Shown in pieces: positions 25,985 to 35,797 of a stretch of 64,000 nt of DNA (position 1 is its first letter; each line of letters starts with the position of its first letter). The stretch is from Synechococcus sp. CC9311 (lineage in GTDB: Bacteria > Cyanobacteriota > Cyanobacteriia > PCC-6307 > Cyanobiaceae). The DNA lies in contig NC_008319.1 in NCBI RefSeq assembly GCF_000014585.1, positions 1,240,001-1,304,000 on the forward strand. The letters run 5' to 3'. The position numbers were made by a program, and so were the translations under genes. The notes below the pieces were generated by a model, which saw nothing but the letters and a program-made list of their open reading frames with translations, searched no databases and was not told where the DNA came from.

Positions 25985-26902
25985 ATGTCCACACTCCATT
26001 CTTCCCTCCAAGACGCGCGAGTTGGTGTGATTGGAGGAAGTGGTTTGTATGCGATCGAAGGACTCGAATCCGTTGAGGAGGTCACCTTGGACACTCCATT
26101 CGGCGTTCCTTCTGATTGTTTGAGAGTTGGCCAGCTGAATGGAGTTGAGGTGGTGTTTCTTGCCCGTCATGGACGCTCGCACCACCTGCTTCCTAGCGAA
26201 GTTCCCTATCGGGCAAATATTTGGGCCATGAGGTCCTTAGGGGTGCGCTGGTTGATCTCGGTTTCCGCCGTGGGATCTCTTCAGGAACATCTGCGCCCTC
26301 GAGACATGGTTGTCCCCAATCAGTTCATCGACAGAACGATGCAGAGGCCCCAATCCTTTTTTGGAGATGGCTGCGTTGCCCATGTCAGTTTGGCGGATCC
26401 GTTTTGCGAGAGATTGAGTGATCTGCTTGCATCCGCAGCCACTACCGAGATGCCTTCGGGGCATCGCCTGCATCGTGGTGGTACCTATCTGTGCATGGAA
26501 GGTCCGGCTTTCTCGACAAGAGCTGAAAGTGAGCTGTACCGCAAGTGGGGTTGCGATGTGATTGGCATGACAAATCACACCGAAGCTCGTTTAGCAAGAG
26601 AAGCTGAAATCGCCTATGCCTCCCTCAGCATGGTCACTGATTTTGATTGCTGGCATACCGAGCACGACGCTGTGACCGTTGAAATGATCATTGGCAACCT
26701 CAAGGCCAATGCCGCTGCCACGGGGCCAATCCTCTTCGCCCTCATGGAGAAATTAGGCGGTGAACGTCCTTCTTCACCGGCTCATCACGCCCTCAAGGAT
26801 GCCTTGATGACGCCTCCAGATGCCGTTCCTCAGGCAATCAGGCATCGCCTGGATTTATTCACAAGTGCCTATTGGGGGCCTGCGACTGCTCAATCTCACT
26901 GA
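25985..26902 (+). CDS. mtnP: S-methyl-5'-thioadenosine phosphorylase
   Basis: 305 aa. It phosphorolyses methylthioadenosine to adenine and methylthioribose-1-phosphate in methionine salvage. PNP/MTAP family 2 motifs: [70 protein letters not shown], and [14 protein letters not shown]. The NH/T purine-site residues favour MTAP over inosine phosphorylase, but family 2 substrate choice is not certain. The end overlaps convergent murQ by 7 bp. Confidence 0.93.
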   Translation: MSTLHSSLQDARVGVIGGSGLYAIEGLESVEEVTLDTPFGVPSDCLRVGQLNGVEVVFLARHGRSHHLLPSEVPYRANIWAMRSLGVRWLISVSAVGSLQEHLRPRDMVVPNQFIDRTMQRPQSFFGDGCVAHVSLADPFCERLSDLLASAATTEMPSGHRLHRGGTYLCMEGPAFSTRAESELYRKWGCDVIGMTNHTEARLAREAEIAYASLSMVTDFDCWHTEHDAVTVEMIIGNLKANAAATGPILFALMEKLGGERPSSPAHHALKDALMTPPDAVPQAIRHRLDLFTSAYWGPATAQSH

Positions 26903-27831
26903 GCGGTTGCATTCAGGGTGATTCCGATCGAACCAAGGGCTGCGCGTAGGTTGCCGTCATGATTATCCAGCAGGGTATGGGCGTCTTGAAGATCCATGGA
27001 TCCAGCCGCCATCACCAGAGCCCTTTTGACCGATCCCTGTGCCTCCGTCAGCAATGGAAGCCCCTGCTCACGAGATAAACCAACGAGATCGGTCAAAATT
27101 CTCAGGGAGCGGTCGACAAGCTTGCTGTTGCTGGCAGCGACATCAACCATGCGGTTCCCGTAGACCTTTCCCAACTTCACCATCACCCCGGTGGAAAGGA
27201 TATTGAGTGCCATTTTTGTGGCTGTTCCCGCCTTCAAACGCGTTGATCCTGTCAGTAGTTCTGGTCCTGTGTTCAAGCGGATGTCCAGGTGGCAAGGCAT
27301 GGGTGCCTGTTCTGCGGGTACGCAGGCCATAGCGATAGCCAAAGCATCCAAATCAACGGCGTATTGCAGTGCACCACGTACATAAGGTGTGGTGCCACCA
27401 GCGGCAATGCCAACCAAACAATCGTCTGCGCCGAATTGAAGTCCTTTGAGGTCGTCAACTCCAGCCGTCTCTAGATCCTCAAGTCCCTCTGAACTGCGCA
27501 GAAGGGCCGGAGCACCTCCGGCCAAAACACCCTGTACCAATTCTGGTGGGCTGCAAAAGGTAGGCGGACATTCAGCAGCATCCAAAACACCAAGACGGCC
27601 GGAGGTTCCTGCTCCAATGTAAAAAAGGCGCCCGCCTTTGCTTAAACGCAATGCCACAGCATCGATTGCCGCACTGAGAGCTTCTGAAGCACCTTCAACA
27701 GCTAATTGAGGTCTGCGATCCTCATCGATGAATAGCTTCACCAGATCGTCTGTGGACAAAACGTCCAAATCAACGCTGCGGGGGTTGGACTGCTCTGTTG
27801 TGAGGTAGCCCCGATTTTCGGAGGGATTCAC
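26896..27831 (-). CDS. murQ: N-acetylmuramic acid 6-phosphate etherase
   Basis: 311 aa from a GTG that overlaps the DUF3110 stop (GTGA). It cleaves the lactyl ether of MurNAc-6-P to GlcNAc-6-P in peptidoglycan recycling. Seen: TEQSNPRSVDLDVLSTDDLVKL, the SIS-domain phosphate loop FYIGAGTSGRLGVLDAAECPPTF, the GIAAGGTTPYVRGAL site, and KAGTATKMALNILST. The presence of two wall hydrolases within 9 kb is consistent with a recycling route, but no MurNAc kinase (anmK) is seen in this window. Confidence 0.95.
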   Translation of the reverse strand: MNPSENRGYLTTEQSNPRSVDLDVLSTDDLVKLFIDEDRRPQLAVEGASEALSAAIDAVALRLSKGGRLFYIGAGTSGRLGVLDAAECPPTFCSPPELVQGVLAGGAPALLRSSEGLEDLETAGVDDLKGLQFGADDCLVGIAAGGTTPYVRGALQYAVDLDALAIAMACVPAEQAPMPCHLDIRLNTGPELLTGSTRLKAGTATKMALNILSTGVMVKLGKVYGNRMVDVAASNSKLVDRSLRILTDLVGLSREQGLPLLTEAQGSVKRALVMAAGSMDLQDAHTLLDNHDGNLRAALGSIGITLNATAQ

Positions 27832-28229
27832 AGCAAACCTTCCAGGCGACGGCGGACATCATCCAGACCATCGCTTGCGCTTGATGGTTGAACGCTATCC
27901 ACCGATTGATTTTCTGTTTGCCAATTGCTGACGTCTCGATTGGAACTTGGAGGAGCCAGCATCAGGCGCTCATCATCTGTTTTGGGAACAAAACCTGCTT
28001 CGACAAGTCGCGCTTCATACCCGGCTTCTTTGCAGAACAGCTCCACTTCGTGTTGATCGAGAGCTTCTACGGTTGGTGTTGGGAAATCCTGAGCCTCTAG
28101 CAGGCCTGCATATCGTTCGGCGTCGTCGCAGTTTTCAAACATCAAAACCACAGTTTGGCCAGACAACTCAAGGGAATGGATGCCCTCACTGTCCTGACCG
28201 GCGTCGTAAAGAAGGACGTGAACGAGCAT
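27828..28229 (-). CDS. DUF3110 family protein
   Basis: 133 aa. The N-terminal domain (VHVLLYDAGQDSEGIHSLEL, VVLMFENCDDAERYAGLLEAQDFP, EVELFCKEAGYEARLVEAG) matches DUF3110, a cyanobacterial/plant family of ferredoxin-like fold with unknown function. The last about 45 residues are Ser/Gln-rich and probably disordered, with a short terminal helix (LDDVRRRLEGL). It precedes murQ with a 4-bp overlap and follows the J-domain gene on the same strand. Confidence 0.83.
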   Translation of the reverse strand: MLVHVLLYDAGQDSEGIHSLELSGQTVVLMFENCDDAERYAGLLEAQDFPTPTVEALDQHEVELFCKEAGYEARLVEAGFVPKTDDERLMLAPPSSNRDVSNWQTENQSVDSVQPSSASDGLDDVRRRLEGLL

Positions 28230-28273
28230 GGGTTGTTTGAGGTCGATTTCAGTCTCTCATCGAAGGTCATGGA

Positions 28274-29182
28274 TTAGATCCGACCTTGGTCCAAACTCAG
28301 TTCCTGAAGCCTCTGGTAAAGCGCTTGTTCGTCATCGTTCAATTGGGCAGGAATCACGATGACCACCTCCACCAGTTGATCTCCTTGTCGGTCGTTCCAG
28401 GCCAGGCCGCGTTCTCTTAATCGCAACAGACGACCACTCGATGAACCTGGAGGTACTTGAAGGGTGACGGATCCCGACAGCGTTGGAACATCTACCGCGC
28501 ACCCAAGGGCCGCATCCGGAGGAAACAGTTCCAAGCGGTAAAGCACGCGCAATCCATCAATGCGAAGCCCCTCAGCGGTCACCACTTGCAGCTGTAAAAA
28601 ATGATCACGTCCGCCAGGTGCGACTCCCTCCAAACGAAGGCGCCAACCATCCCCTGCGAATGGAGGCGTCTCAACTTCGATCACCGTTCCATCGGCAAGC
28701 TCCAAATTCACAGCCGTACCGTGAAGGGCTTGGTCAGGGGTCAAGACAACCGTTGTTTCAAGATTGTCTTGAGAGCGAACAGGCGGAGGTGGTTGGGGAG
28801 ATGGAGTTGGTCTGTCCTCGGATTGTGCTTGATCCTCCTCGTAAATGGGTTCAGCCCGATCAGGCTCTGAAGGATTACCAATGCCCAGAACAACAGCTAG
28901 ATACTCCTCGAAATCTGGGAATCCTGAAGCAAATGGGTCTTTGCTACTGCTGCGACCGGTGCGACGTCTCTCCCATGCGTCACGCCTGTCGTGATCACTG
29001 AGGACGGCATAGGCCTCATTGACAAGTTTGAAGCGCTCTTCAGCCTGGCGATCGTTCCCGTTGAGATCAGGGTGCCAGCGCCTTGCCTCACGCCTGAAAG
29101 CTCTCTTCAGCGCGTCTCCGTCACTTCCTGGATTGAGACCTAGGAGGGCCCAATAATCGGGCTCAGCGATAGAAGTCATCAT
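28274..29182 (-). CDS. J-domain co-chaperone (type II DnaJ)
   Basis: 302 aa from the ATG at 29182; one base triplet later or a start 27 bp earlier are possible. J domain at the N-terminus (YWALLGLNPGSDGDALKRAF, HPD in RWHPDLNGNDRQ, EAYAVLSDHDRRDAW). A Pro/Glu/Asp-rich linker follows (about 95-150), then two beta-sandwich client-binding domains (LTPDQALHGTAVNLELADG, LEGVAPGGRDHFLQLQV). The Cys-rich zinc finger of type I DnaJ is absent. It overlaps the dnaK stop by about 20 bp, so it is the partner of that DnaK. Confidence 0.9.
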   Translation of the reverse strand: MMTSIAEPDYWALLGLNPGSDGDALKRAFRREARRWHPDLNGNDRQAEERFKLVNEAYAVLSDHDRRDAWERRRTGRSSSKDPFASGFPDFEEYLAVVLGIGNPSEPDRAEPIYEEDQAQSEDRPTPSPQPPPPVRSQDNLETTVVLTPDQALHGTAVNLELADGTVIEVETPPFAGDGWRLRLEGVAPGGRDHFLQLQVVTAEGLRIDGLRVLYRLELFPPDAALGCAVDVPTLSGSVTLQVPPGSSSGRLLRLRERGLAWNDRQGDQLVEVVIVIPAQLNDDEQALYQRLQELSLDQGRI

Positions 29183-31157
29183 CCCAGGGGTCGATTCCGC
29201 GACGTCCACTTCTTATTCGTTCGTCGGAACGACTATTACCCGTGGACCAGGGGTCATCGTCCCAATCGTCGTCTGCGAAGAGTTCGTCTTTTAACGTCCC
29301 GAGCGTGCTGCGAATGCCCTGTAGTGGACCTGCATCGCTGCTTCGTTCTGCAGAAAGGCGTCTGTTTAAACCGAAGAGAGCTTCTTGAAGGCCGCTAACG
29401 CCCATCTCTAATTGCTGAGGATCATTCTGCTCAAGAAGATCTTGGACATCTCGCATCGCCATTTCAACAGCTCTCTGCTGTCGTTCAGCGCCATATGGAC
29501 CAAGCTCTAGAGCGGCATCGCGCAGACGTCGCTCCGCTTGCGCCACCAAAGTCAGGGCTGAATTACGCCGCTCAATCGCCGCACGCCTGCGTCGGTCTTC
29601 ATCTGAGCGAGCTTCCGCTTCGGCTAGTAGTGCTTTTAATTCGTCTTCGTTGAGATTCGATCCACCTTGGATCGTGACGGATTGTTTGCGACCCGTGGTG
29701 CGATCGGTTGCACTGACCTGAAGGATTCCGTTGGCATCAATATCAAAAGCAACCTGAATTTGCGGGACACCACGGGGAGCAGGAGGAATACCTGATAAGC
29801 GGAAACGGCCTAAAGACTTGTTGTCTTGCGCCATTTGGCGCTCACCCTGCCAAACGTGAATTTCCACAGATGATTGATTGGCACCAGAGGTGCTGAACAC
29901 ATCGGATTGACGCACTGGAATAGGTGTATTCCGTGGAATCAAAACCTTCATGAGTCCACCCACAGTTTCCAAACCAAGGGACAGGGGTGTGACGTCATTG
30001 AGCAGAAGATCTCTCAGCTCTCCGGTAATGATTCCGGCCTGTACGGCTGCACCTACAGCCACCACCTCATCGGGATTGACGGATTGACAGGGGTCATGGG
30101 GAATCAACGTCCTCACGAGCTGCATCACCATGGGCATCCGCGTGCTGCCACCCACAAGCACAACATCGTCAATATCTTCCGCAAGCCAGCCTGAGTCACG
30201 AAGAGCAGCCTGAACAGGCGTTAGCAGTCGATCAAGAAGATCAGGGCAGAGCCCTTCAAATGTTTTGCGATCGAGGGAGGTCTCGATGTGAAGGGGGCCT
30301 TCTTCACCGGTCGCGATGAAAGGAAGTGAAATGGGTGTTGTTGAAACGCCTGAGAGCTCTTGTTTGGCTTTTTCAGCCGCTTCAGTGAGACGTTGAAGCG
30401 CTTGACGATCCCTGCGCAGATCAATTTGGTGTTGCTGGAGAAAAGACTCCGCAAGCCAATCAACGATGAGTTGATCAAAGTCATTACCACCAAGCTGGGT
30501 GTCACCATTTGTGGCCTTGACATCGAACACACCGTTGGCGATTCGGAGAAGTGAGACATCGAAGGTGCCTCCACCTAGATCGAAGACAAGAACACGACGA
30601 ACTGCACTGCGATCAAAGCCGTAGGCGAGGGCTGCAGCCGTGGGCTCATTGAGAATTCGCTCAATCGACAAGCCGGCGAGACGTCCCGCGTCTCGAGTGG
30701 CCTGGCGCTGGGCATCATTGAAGTAGGCCGGAACCGTGAGAACGGCTGCGTCTACCGTTTCGCCTAAATAGGTGCTCGCATCATCAACAAGTTTGCGCAA
30801 GATGCTTGAGACAAGCTCTTCCGGGGCATATTCACGTTCTGTTTGAGGGCATGCCACACGAACGTTTCCCTGGTTGTTCGCACTCACGGTGTAGGGAACG
30901 GTGAGCGTGTTGTCGTCTAGCTCATCCCAAGCGCGTCCCACGAACCGCTTGAGGTTTGAAAAAGTGTTGCGAGGATTCAGGACGAGCTGGCGCCTTGCGG
31001 GCTGCCCAACCAGCAGCTCATCCTCTTTGGTGTAGCCCACAACTGATGGAGTTGTCCTAGTTCCTTCCGCGTTGGCAATCACCACCGGTCGACCCGCTTC
31101 AAGCACGGCGACAACGGAGTTCGTGGTTCCCAGGTCGATTCCGACGATCCGGCCCAT
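29163..31157 (-). CDS. dnaK: Hsp70 chaperone DnaK (DnaK3-like)
   Basis: 664 aa. ATP-driven chaperone. Nucleotide-binding domain: [46 protein letters not shown]. Substrate domain: [15 protein letters not shown] and [17 protein letters not shown]. The C-terminus is a helical lid followed by an acidic, Asp/Trp-rich tail ([14 protein letters not shown] ... [11 protein letters not shown]), unlike the EEVD-like end of housekeeping DnaK2. The tail and the J-protein partner gene point to the DnaK3 type, which in cyanobacteria is tied to membranes; this sub-type is inferred. Divergent from pstC. Confidence 0.95.
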   Translation of the reverse strand: MGRIVGIDLGTTNSVVAVLEAGRPVVIANAEGTRTTPSVVGYTKEDELLVGQPARRQLVLNPRNTFSNLKRFVGRAWDELDDNTLTVPYTVSANNQGNVRVACPQTEREYAPEELVSSILRKLVDDASTYLGETVDAAVLTVPAYFNDAQRQATRDAGRLAGLSIERILNEPTAAALAYGFDRSAVRRVLVFDLGGGTFDVSLLRIANGVFDVKATNGDTQLGGNDFDQLIVDWLAESFLQQHQIDLRRDRQALQRLTEAAEKAKQELSGVSTTPISLPFIATGEEGPLHIETSLDRKTFEGLCPDLLDRLLTPVQAALRDSGWLAEDIDDVVLVGGSTRMPMVMQLVRTLIPHDPCQSVNPDEVVAVGAAVQAGIITGELRDLLLNDVTPLSLGLETVGGLMKVLIPRNTPIPVRQSDVFSTSGANQSSVEIHVWQGERQMAQDNKSLGRFRLSGIPPAPRGVPQIQVAFDIDANGILQVSATDRTTGRKQSVTIQGGSNLNEDELKALLAEAEARSDEDRRRRAAIERRNSALTLVAQAERRLRDAALELGPYGAERQQRAVEMAMRDVQDLLEQNDPQQLEMGVSGLQEALFGLNRRLSAERSSDAGPLQGIRSTLGTLKDELFADDDWDDDPWSTGNSRSDERIRSGRRGIDPWDDDFYR

Positions 31158-31299
31158 AACCGCGCATTTGGTGTCTCCAAGCTAACGGGCCAAACTCCAA
31201 TCACCAAGCTCCTATGTAGAGGAATCCTGTGGTGTTCTTTCTCATCCCTGTCAAACAGCAGGCGCACGGGTACGGTTTGGAAATCTGTCTGCCTGCAGA

Positions 31300-32247
31300 G
31301 TGACCGATTTCAAGGCTCAATACCTGCTTCGAAGCAGACCACCAGCGGAAAAGTTGGTGGATGGCAGTTTTAAGAAGCTGGTGGTGGTCATGGCCTCCAT
31401 GGTTGCGCTGATTCTCATCTCAATCCTTGTGGTGGTGTTTTGGGGATCTTTGGAGTCCATGGGACGGTACGGACTGAAGTTTTTGGTCACGTCCAACTGG
31501 AACCCTGTTGATGATGAATACGGTGCCTTTACAGCAATCTATGGAACACTTGTGACCTCTTTGTTGGCACTTGTTATTGCTGTTCCTTTGGGAGTTGGTA
31601 CTGCAATATTCATTACAGAAAACATTATTCCACTCAAGATCAGAAATACTATTGGCTTGATGGTGGAGCTACTAGCCGCCATTCCCTCTGTGGTTTTAGG
31701 GTTGTGGGCGATCTTTATTTTAGAGCCATTTATTCGACCATTTCTCATGTTCCTTTATGAGGATTTTGGCTGGATACCCCTCTTTAGTACTGAACCATTG
31801 GGACCAGGCATAGCACCAGCAATTTTAATTCTTGTTGTGATGATTTTACCCATCATTACTGCCATTGCCCGTGATTCATTAAACCAAGTACCGATTCAAC
31901 TACGCCAGGCAGCGTATGGCGTTGGGGCGACGCGCTGGGGAGCCATTCTGAATGTCATTTTGCCTGCGGCTGTATCAGGAATTGTTGGTGGAGTGATGCT
32001 TGCCCTCGGGAGAGCTATGGGGGAAACAATGGCGGTCACAATGATTATCGGAAACTCTAATGTTTTTAGCTGGTCATTACTAGCTCCAGGAAATACTATT
32101 TCAGCCATGCTGGCGAACCAGTTTGGTGAAGCAGATGTAGGGCAACTCTCTTCGCTGATGTATGCAGCTTTTGTTTTGATGGTGCTGACTTTAATCGTTA
32201 ACATCTTGGCTCAATGGCTCGTAAAACGTTTGAGTCTTAAGTACTGA
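31300..32247 (+). CDS. pstC: Phosphate ABC transporter permease PstC
   Basis: 315 aa from a GTG. Six predicted membrane segments from about residue 30 (VVVMASMVALILISILVVVFW) to the end. Permease features: an EAA-like loop (IQLRQAAYGVGATRWGAI) and GRAMGETMAVTMIIGNS, matching PstC. First gene of pstC-pstA-pstB, which imports inorganic phosphate through the inner membrane. No pstS gene is in the window and I found no obvious repeated Pho-box octamers in the 142-bp gap to divergent dnaK. Confidence 0.95.
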   Translation: MTDFKAQYLLRSRPPAEKLVDGSFKKLVVVMASMVALILISILVVVFWGSLESMGRYGLKFLVTSNWNPVDDEYGAFTAIYGTLVTSLLALVIAVPLGVGTAIFITENIIPLKIRNTIGLMVELLAAIPSVVLGLWAIFILEPFIRPFLMFLYEDFGWIPLFSTEPLGPGIAPAILILVVMILPIITAIARDSLNQVPIQLRQAAYGVGATRWGAILNVILPAAVSGIVGGVMLALGRAMGETMAVTMIIGNSNVFSWSLLAPGNTISAMLANQFGEADVGQLSSLMYAAFVLMVLTLIVNILAQWLVKRLSLKY

Positions 32248-32250
32248 TCC

Positions 32251-33153
32251 ATGAAGTATCCCTCAATCGCTAGGTCGGCAGAAGGAATCCCTGACCTGAA
32301 CTATAAAAGCTGGAGAAAGCGCAATATCAGTAGTCGTCTTTTATCTGTGTTGGCTGGTTTTTTTGCCATATTGGCTGTGTTGCCACTTATAGCTGTTCTT
32401 GTTTATATTCTAATAAAGGGAGTAGCAAGTTTAAATCTTGATCTATTCACAAAGCTTCCTCCGCCTCCAGGCGGTGAAGGCGGAGGTGTCGGCAATGCAA
32501 TTATTGGAAGTATTGTTGTCACATCTATTGCCACAATGCTTGCAATTCCCATTGGTGTTGGCGGTGGAATTTACTTAGCGGAATACTCTACCGGTCGCAG
32601 ATTTTCTCAGTTTATTAGATTTGGAACCAACGTACTTGCTGGAGTTCCATCGATTATTGCTGGTGTTTTTGTTTATGGAGTTATTGTTTCCACTCGAATC
32701 CTCTTTGGCCATACATTCAGTGCTATCGCTGGAGGAGCCGCTCTCTCTGTCTTGATGCTTCCCACTGTGGTCAAGACAACCGATGAAGGCTTGAAACTCG
32801 TCTCCAACGACCTAAGGCGTGCAGCTTTCGGAGTCGGCGCCTCTCAGTTCGTGACCGTTAGCCAAATCACTCTCCCTAAGGCTTTCACCCCAATTGCAAC
32901 TGGAGTTGTGTTATCGATTGCTAGAGCGGCTGGTGAAACTGCACCTTTGATTTTTACCGCACTTTTTTCACCATTTTGGCCGAATGGGATCTTCGAACCA
33001 ATTGCAACTTTATCCGTCTTAATTTACAATTTTTCCGCTCAGCCTTATGAGGTTCAAAACCAACTCGCCTGGGCAGCCTCCTTTATTCTTGTTGTGTTCA
33101 TTCTTGTACTCAACTTGCTAGCTCGTTGGCTAGGGAGGATAGCCAGTCAATGA
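32251..33153 (+). CDS. pstA: Phosphate ABC transporter permease PstA
   Basis: 300 aa, six membrane segments. It pairs with PstC. Seen: KLPPPPGGEGGGVGNAIIGS (the conserved PstA loop), the GLKLVSNDLRRAAFGVGAS cytoplasmic coupling loop and RAAGETAPLIFTALFS. It begins 3 bp after pstC and ends 58 bp before pstB. Confidence 0.96.
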   Translation: MKYPSIARSAEGIPDLNYKSWRKRNISSRLLSVLAGFFAILAVLPLIAVLVYILIKGVASLNLDLFTKLPPPPGGEGGGVGNAIIGSIVVTSIATMLAIPIGVGGGIYLAEYSTGRRFSQFIRFGTNVLAGVPSIIAGVFVYGVIVSTRILFGHTFSAIAGGAALSVLMLPTVVKTTDEGLKLVSNDLRRAAFGVGASQFVTVSQITLPKAFTPIATGVVLSIARAAGETAPLIFTALFSPFWPNGIFEPIATLSVLIYNFSAQPYEVQNQLAWAASFILVVFILVLNLLARWLGRIASQ

Positions 33154-33211
33154 CATGCACGATTAACAACGTTAAACCACTCAATTTGCAGACACAACAT
33201 CCTTCCTATCT

Positions 33212-34030
33212 ATGACCGCTACATCTTCCTCTGAATCACCCGATCCCAATGTTGACGTTTGCGTATCTATTCAAAATGCAACCATTAGCTATGGTGATTT
33301 TGAGGCAGTAAAAAATGTATATTGTGATATTCCTAGAGGGCAAGTTACAGCTTTTATTGGACCTTCAGGCTGTGGTAAATCGACAATATTACGTGCCTTA
33401 AATCGGATGAATGACTTGATTGAGGGATGTTCTCTTAAAGGGAGAATTCTTTTTGATGGTGCGGATTTATATGCTCCTGAAGTTGATCCTGTGGAAGTTC
33501 GGCGTCGCATAGGAATGGTTTTTCAACAACCAAATCCATTTCCCAAGAGCATCTATGAAAACATAGCGTTTGGTGCTCGTATCAATGGCTATAACGGCGA
33601 TATGGATGAATTAGTTGAGCGATCACTTCGTCAAGCAGCAATATGGGATGAATGTAAAGATAAACTCAATGAAAGCGGAAATTCATTATCAGGAGGTCAA
33701 CAACAGCGCCTTTGTATTGCACGCACCATAGCAATTGAGCCTGAAGTGATCTTGATGGATGAACCATGTTCTGCACTCGATCCAATCTCAACTTTGAAGA
33801 TTGAGGAAACCATCCATGAGCTTAAAAAAAGTTTCACTATCGTGATCGTCACTCACAACATGCAGCAAGCTGTACGTGTGAGTGATATGACAGCATTCTT
33901 TAATGCTGAGGCTGTAGACGGGGAATCAGGAAAAGTGGGATATCTCGTGGAATTTAATGATACAGATAAGATCTTCAACGCTCCCTCACAACAGGCTACC
34001 CAGGATTACGTTTCCGGTCGCTTTGGCTAG
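33212..34030 (+). CDS. pstB: Phosphate ABC transporter ATPase PstB
   Basis: 272 aa. Walker A in [22 protein letters not shown]-loop [13 protein letters not shown], signature [16 protein letters not shown] and Walker [14 protein letters not shown], all characteristic of PstB. It powers phosphate uptake by PstCA. The C-terminal extension ([19 protein letters not shown]) is usual for the family. Last gene of the operon. Confidence 0.97.
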   Translation: MTATSSSESPDPNVDVCVSIQNATISYGDFEAVKNVYCDIPRGQVTAFIGPSGCGKSTILRALNRMNDLIEGCSLKGRILFDGADLYAPEVDPVEVRRRIGMVFQQPNPFPKSIYENIAFGARINGYNGDMDELVERSLRQAAIWDECKDKLNESGNSLSGGQQQRLCIARTIAIEPEVILMDEPCSALDPISTLKIEETIHELKKSFTIVIVTHNMQQAVRVSDMTAFFNAEAVDGESGKVGYLVEFNDTDKIFNAPSQQATQDYVSGRFG

Positions 34031-34342
34031 TTGAATCATCAAACATTTCTGTTCTTTCCAACTTAGTGCTGTCTCAGATTCAATGGATTCAATCCCCAAA
34101 AACTTACTCTGGAGATCCACTTCTCATCATTATAATATCTTGTTCGTTGTTAAAACTTTTAAGAATTAAGATTTGACGTTAGTATGATTTACCTAGTTAA
34201 TGATCTTTGATGGTTTTTGAGATGCTTATTTTTATCTGATTGATTCGCTCAGTGTGTTCCGTCTGTCGTTCTCGTCTTGATGGCTTTCTCAACAATTCAC
34301 TTCTTACTGACGACCCACATTCCATGGATGTATTGATTCCAA
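34031..34342. other. AT-rich intergenic region
   Basis: About 310 bp between pstB and the tRNA-Ser terminator. It is noticeably AT-rich, with stretches such as ttattataatatc and gttaaaacttttaagaattaag. I see no open frame with protein-like composition, no tRNA and no strong hairpin with a U-tract. Confidence 0.5.
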
Positions 34343-34370
34343 TAAAAAACCCCTCGCAAAGCAAGGGGTT
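34343..34370 (-). terminator. Terminator after tRNA-Ser
   Basis: On the minus strand AACCCCTTGC-TTT-GCGAGGGGTT (one weak G-T/A-C position) is followed by TTTTATT. The 10-bp GC-rich stem with a T-run lies about 13 bp beyond the 3' end of tRNA-Ser and is in the right orientation for it. Confidence 0.85.
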
Positions 34371-34382
34371 GAGGAGCTTGAA

Positions 34383-34469
34383 CGGAGAGGGAGGGATTCG
34401 AACCCTCGATAGAGTTGCCCCTATACAGCATTTCCAGTGCTGCGCCTTCGACCACTCGGCCACCTCTCC
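34383..34469 (-). tRNA. tRNA-Ser (GGA)
   Basis: 87-nt class II tRNA. The acceptor stem GGAGAGG pairs with CCTCTCC, discriminator G. The D-arm has GGCCGAGTGGTCGAAGGC. The anticodon loop CTGGAAA is closed by CAGCA/TGCTG and gives anticodon GGA, reading UCC/UCU. A long variable arm (ATAGGGGCAACTCTAT) is typical of Ser, and the T-arm has GGTTCGAATCC. CCA is not encoded. Confidence 0.97.
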
Positions 34470-34515
34470 AGTGGCTGAAGTGAGAATGTAGCAGGGCGTT
34501 TCCTGAGGGCCTGAT

Positions 34516-34884
34516 ATGAGACCAAAGCACACAGTCACAATTCACTGGCTACAGGCTGGACGAACGATCACCCATCAGGTTCCTGAGGGGGAGTACATCC
34601 TCCAAAGCTTCGAGCAGCAGGGAGATCCGCTTCCTTTCTCCTGTCGTAATGGTTGCTGTACGTCCTGCGCGGTAAAAATTAAAAAGGGAAACCTTGATCA
34701 AGCTGAGGCCATGGGACTCTCAAAAGAACTCAGGCAACAGGGTTATGGATTGCTTTGCGTTGCCAGAGCGATGGGGCCTCTAGAAGCAGTCACACAAGAT
34801 GAAGATGAGGTTTATGAGCTTCAATTCGGCCGTCATTTTGGTCGCGGCCGTGTTCGTCCCGGCATTCCACTGGAGGAAGAGTGA
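34516..34884 (+). CDS. 2Fe-2S plant-type ferredoxin
   Basis: 122 aa. Electron carrier with the ferredoxin fold. Cluster ligands: CRNGCCTSC (CX4CX2C) near residues 45-53 and the fourth cysteine in GLLCVARA near 86. Compared with PetF (about 98 aa) it has an extra C-terminal tail (FGRHFGRGRVRPGIPLEEE), so it is one of the minor plant-type ferredoxins rather than PetF. Its stop shares a base with the ATG of the next gene (TGATG), so the two are coupled. Confidence 0.92.
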   Translation: MRPKHTVTIHWLQAGRTITHQVPEGEYILQSFEQQGDPLPFSCRNGCCTSCAVKIKKGNLDQAEAMGLSKELRQQGYGLLCVARAMGPLEAVTQDEDEVYELQFGRHFGRGRVRPGIPLEEE

Positions 34885-35750
34885 TGTCATCAGCGCTTGA
34901 TTGCCGGCAAGTTGCCAGCGATGCTCAACTTGACGATTCCTGCCAGCAAGAGCTTGCAGAGCTTGCTCGCACTGCTGCAAATCTCGGTGCGGCCGTGCTG
35001 ATGCAGCATTACGGCCGCCTCAGCAGTATCAAAAGCAAGGGCCGCGTTGGCGATTTGGTCACGAATGCCGATGTAGCCGCTGAACAGGTGGTTCTCGACT
35101 ATTTGAGAGAGAACACTCCCTCGATTGCGATCCTTGCCGAAGAATCCGGCCCCAGTGGGACTCCCAGTTCCCTGTGTTGGTGCGTCGATCCCCTCGATGG
35201 AACAACAAATTTTGCTCATGGTTATCCCTTCTTCGCTACCTCAGTGGGCTTGATCTGGAAGGGGAAACCACTACTGGGCTCGGTGGCAGTGCCCTTCCTT
35301 AACGAGACCTATTGGTGTTCCCCTCACCAAGGCAGCTTTGTGAACGACAAATCCATTCAGGTGAGTGATTGCTGCACATTGCAAGACAGCCTTCTTGTCA
35401 CAGGATTTGCCTACGACAGGCATGAGCGGATCGATAACAATTACGCCGAGTTTTGTTGGTTAACCCATCGTTGTCGTGGTGTTCGTCGGGGGGGAGCCGC
35501 TGCCGTTGATCTTGCTTTTGTTGCATCAGGACGACTAGATGGCTACTGGGAGCGTGGTTTGGCGCCATGGGACCTCGCCGCAGGTGCCGCTTTGGTGGCT
35601 TGTGCGGGTGGTTGTGTTGGTGATTACAAAGACACCCCATTTGATGTTGATGAGGGCAGGATTCTCGCGACCTCACCCGGGCTTCATCTACCCCTAAAAA
35701 AGGAGTTGACTAGCGTTACCGCCTTTGAACCCAAGCTTTATGGGGCTTGA
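34884..35750 (+). CDS. Inositol monophosphatase family protein
   Basis: 288 aa. Mg2+-dependent, Li+-sensitive sugar/inositol phosphatase fold. Motifs: VTNADVAAEQVVLDYL, EESG (metal ligand Glu), CVDPLDGTTNFAHGYPFFATS (metal ligands DPLD with GT), and the C-terminal WERGLAPWDLAAGAALV with the catalytic-site Asp. Substrate may be inositol-P, histidinol-P or another sugar phosphate. hisZ follows 47 bp downstream; a histidinol-phosphatase role is therefore possible but unproven. Confidence 0.92.
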   Translation: MSSALDCRQVASDAQLDDSCQQELAELARTAANLGAAVLMQHYGRLSSIKSKGRVGDLVTNADVAAEQVVLDYLRENTPSIAILAEESGPSGTPSSLCWCVDPLDGTTNFAHGYPFFATSVGLIWKGKPLLGSVAVPFLNETYWCSPHQGSFVNDKSIQVSDCCTLQDSLLVTGFAYDRHERIDNNYAEFCWLTHRCRGVRRGGAAAVDLAFVASGRLDGYWERGLAPWDLAAGAALVACAGGCVGDYKDTPFDVDEGRILATSPGLHLPLKKELTSVTAFEPKLYGA

Positions 35751-35797
35751 GGTTCGACAGTCATAAGATCGTTGTTCGTGATTCGTTGACTAGCTGG

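Noticed and set aside
31158-31299. Pho box upstream of pstC
   Set aside because: Only an isolated ctaacgg-like sequence is present; the tandem octamers required of a Pho box are not seen.
34383-34469. tRNA-Ser as integration site of an island
   Set aside because: No integrase is nearby, and no duplicated tRNA 3' end was noticed in the AT-rich flank; the integrase in this window is 21 kb away at dapF.
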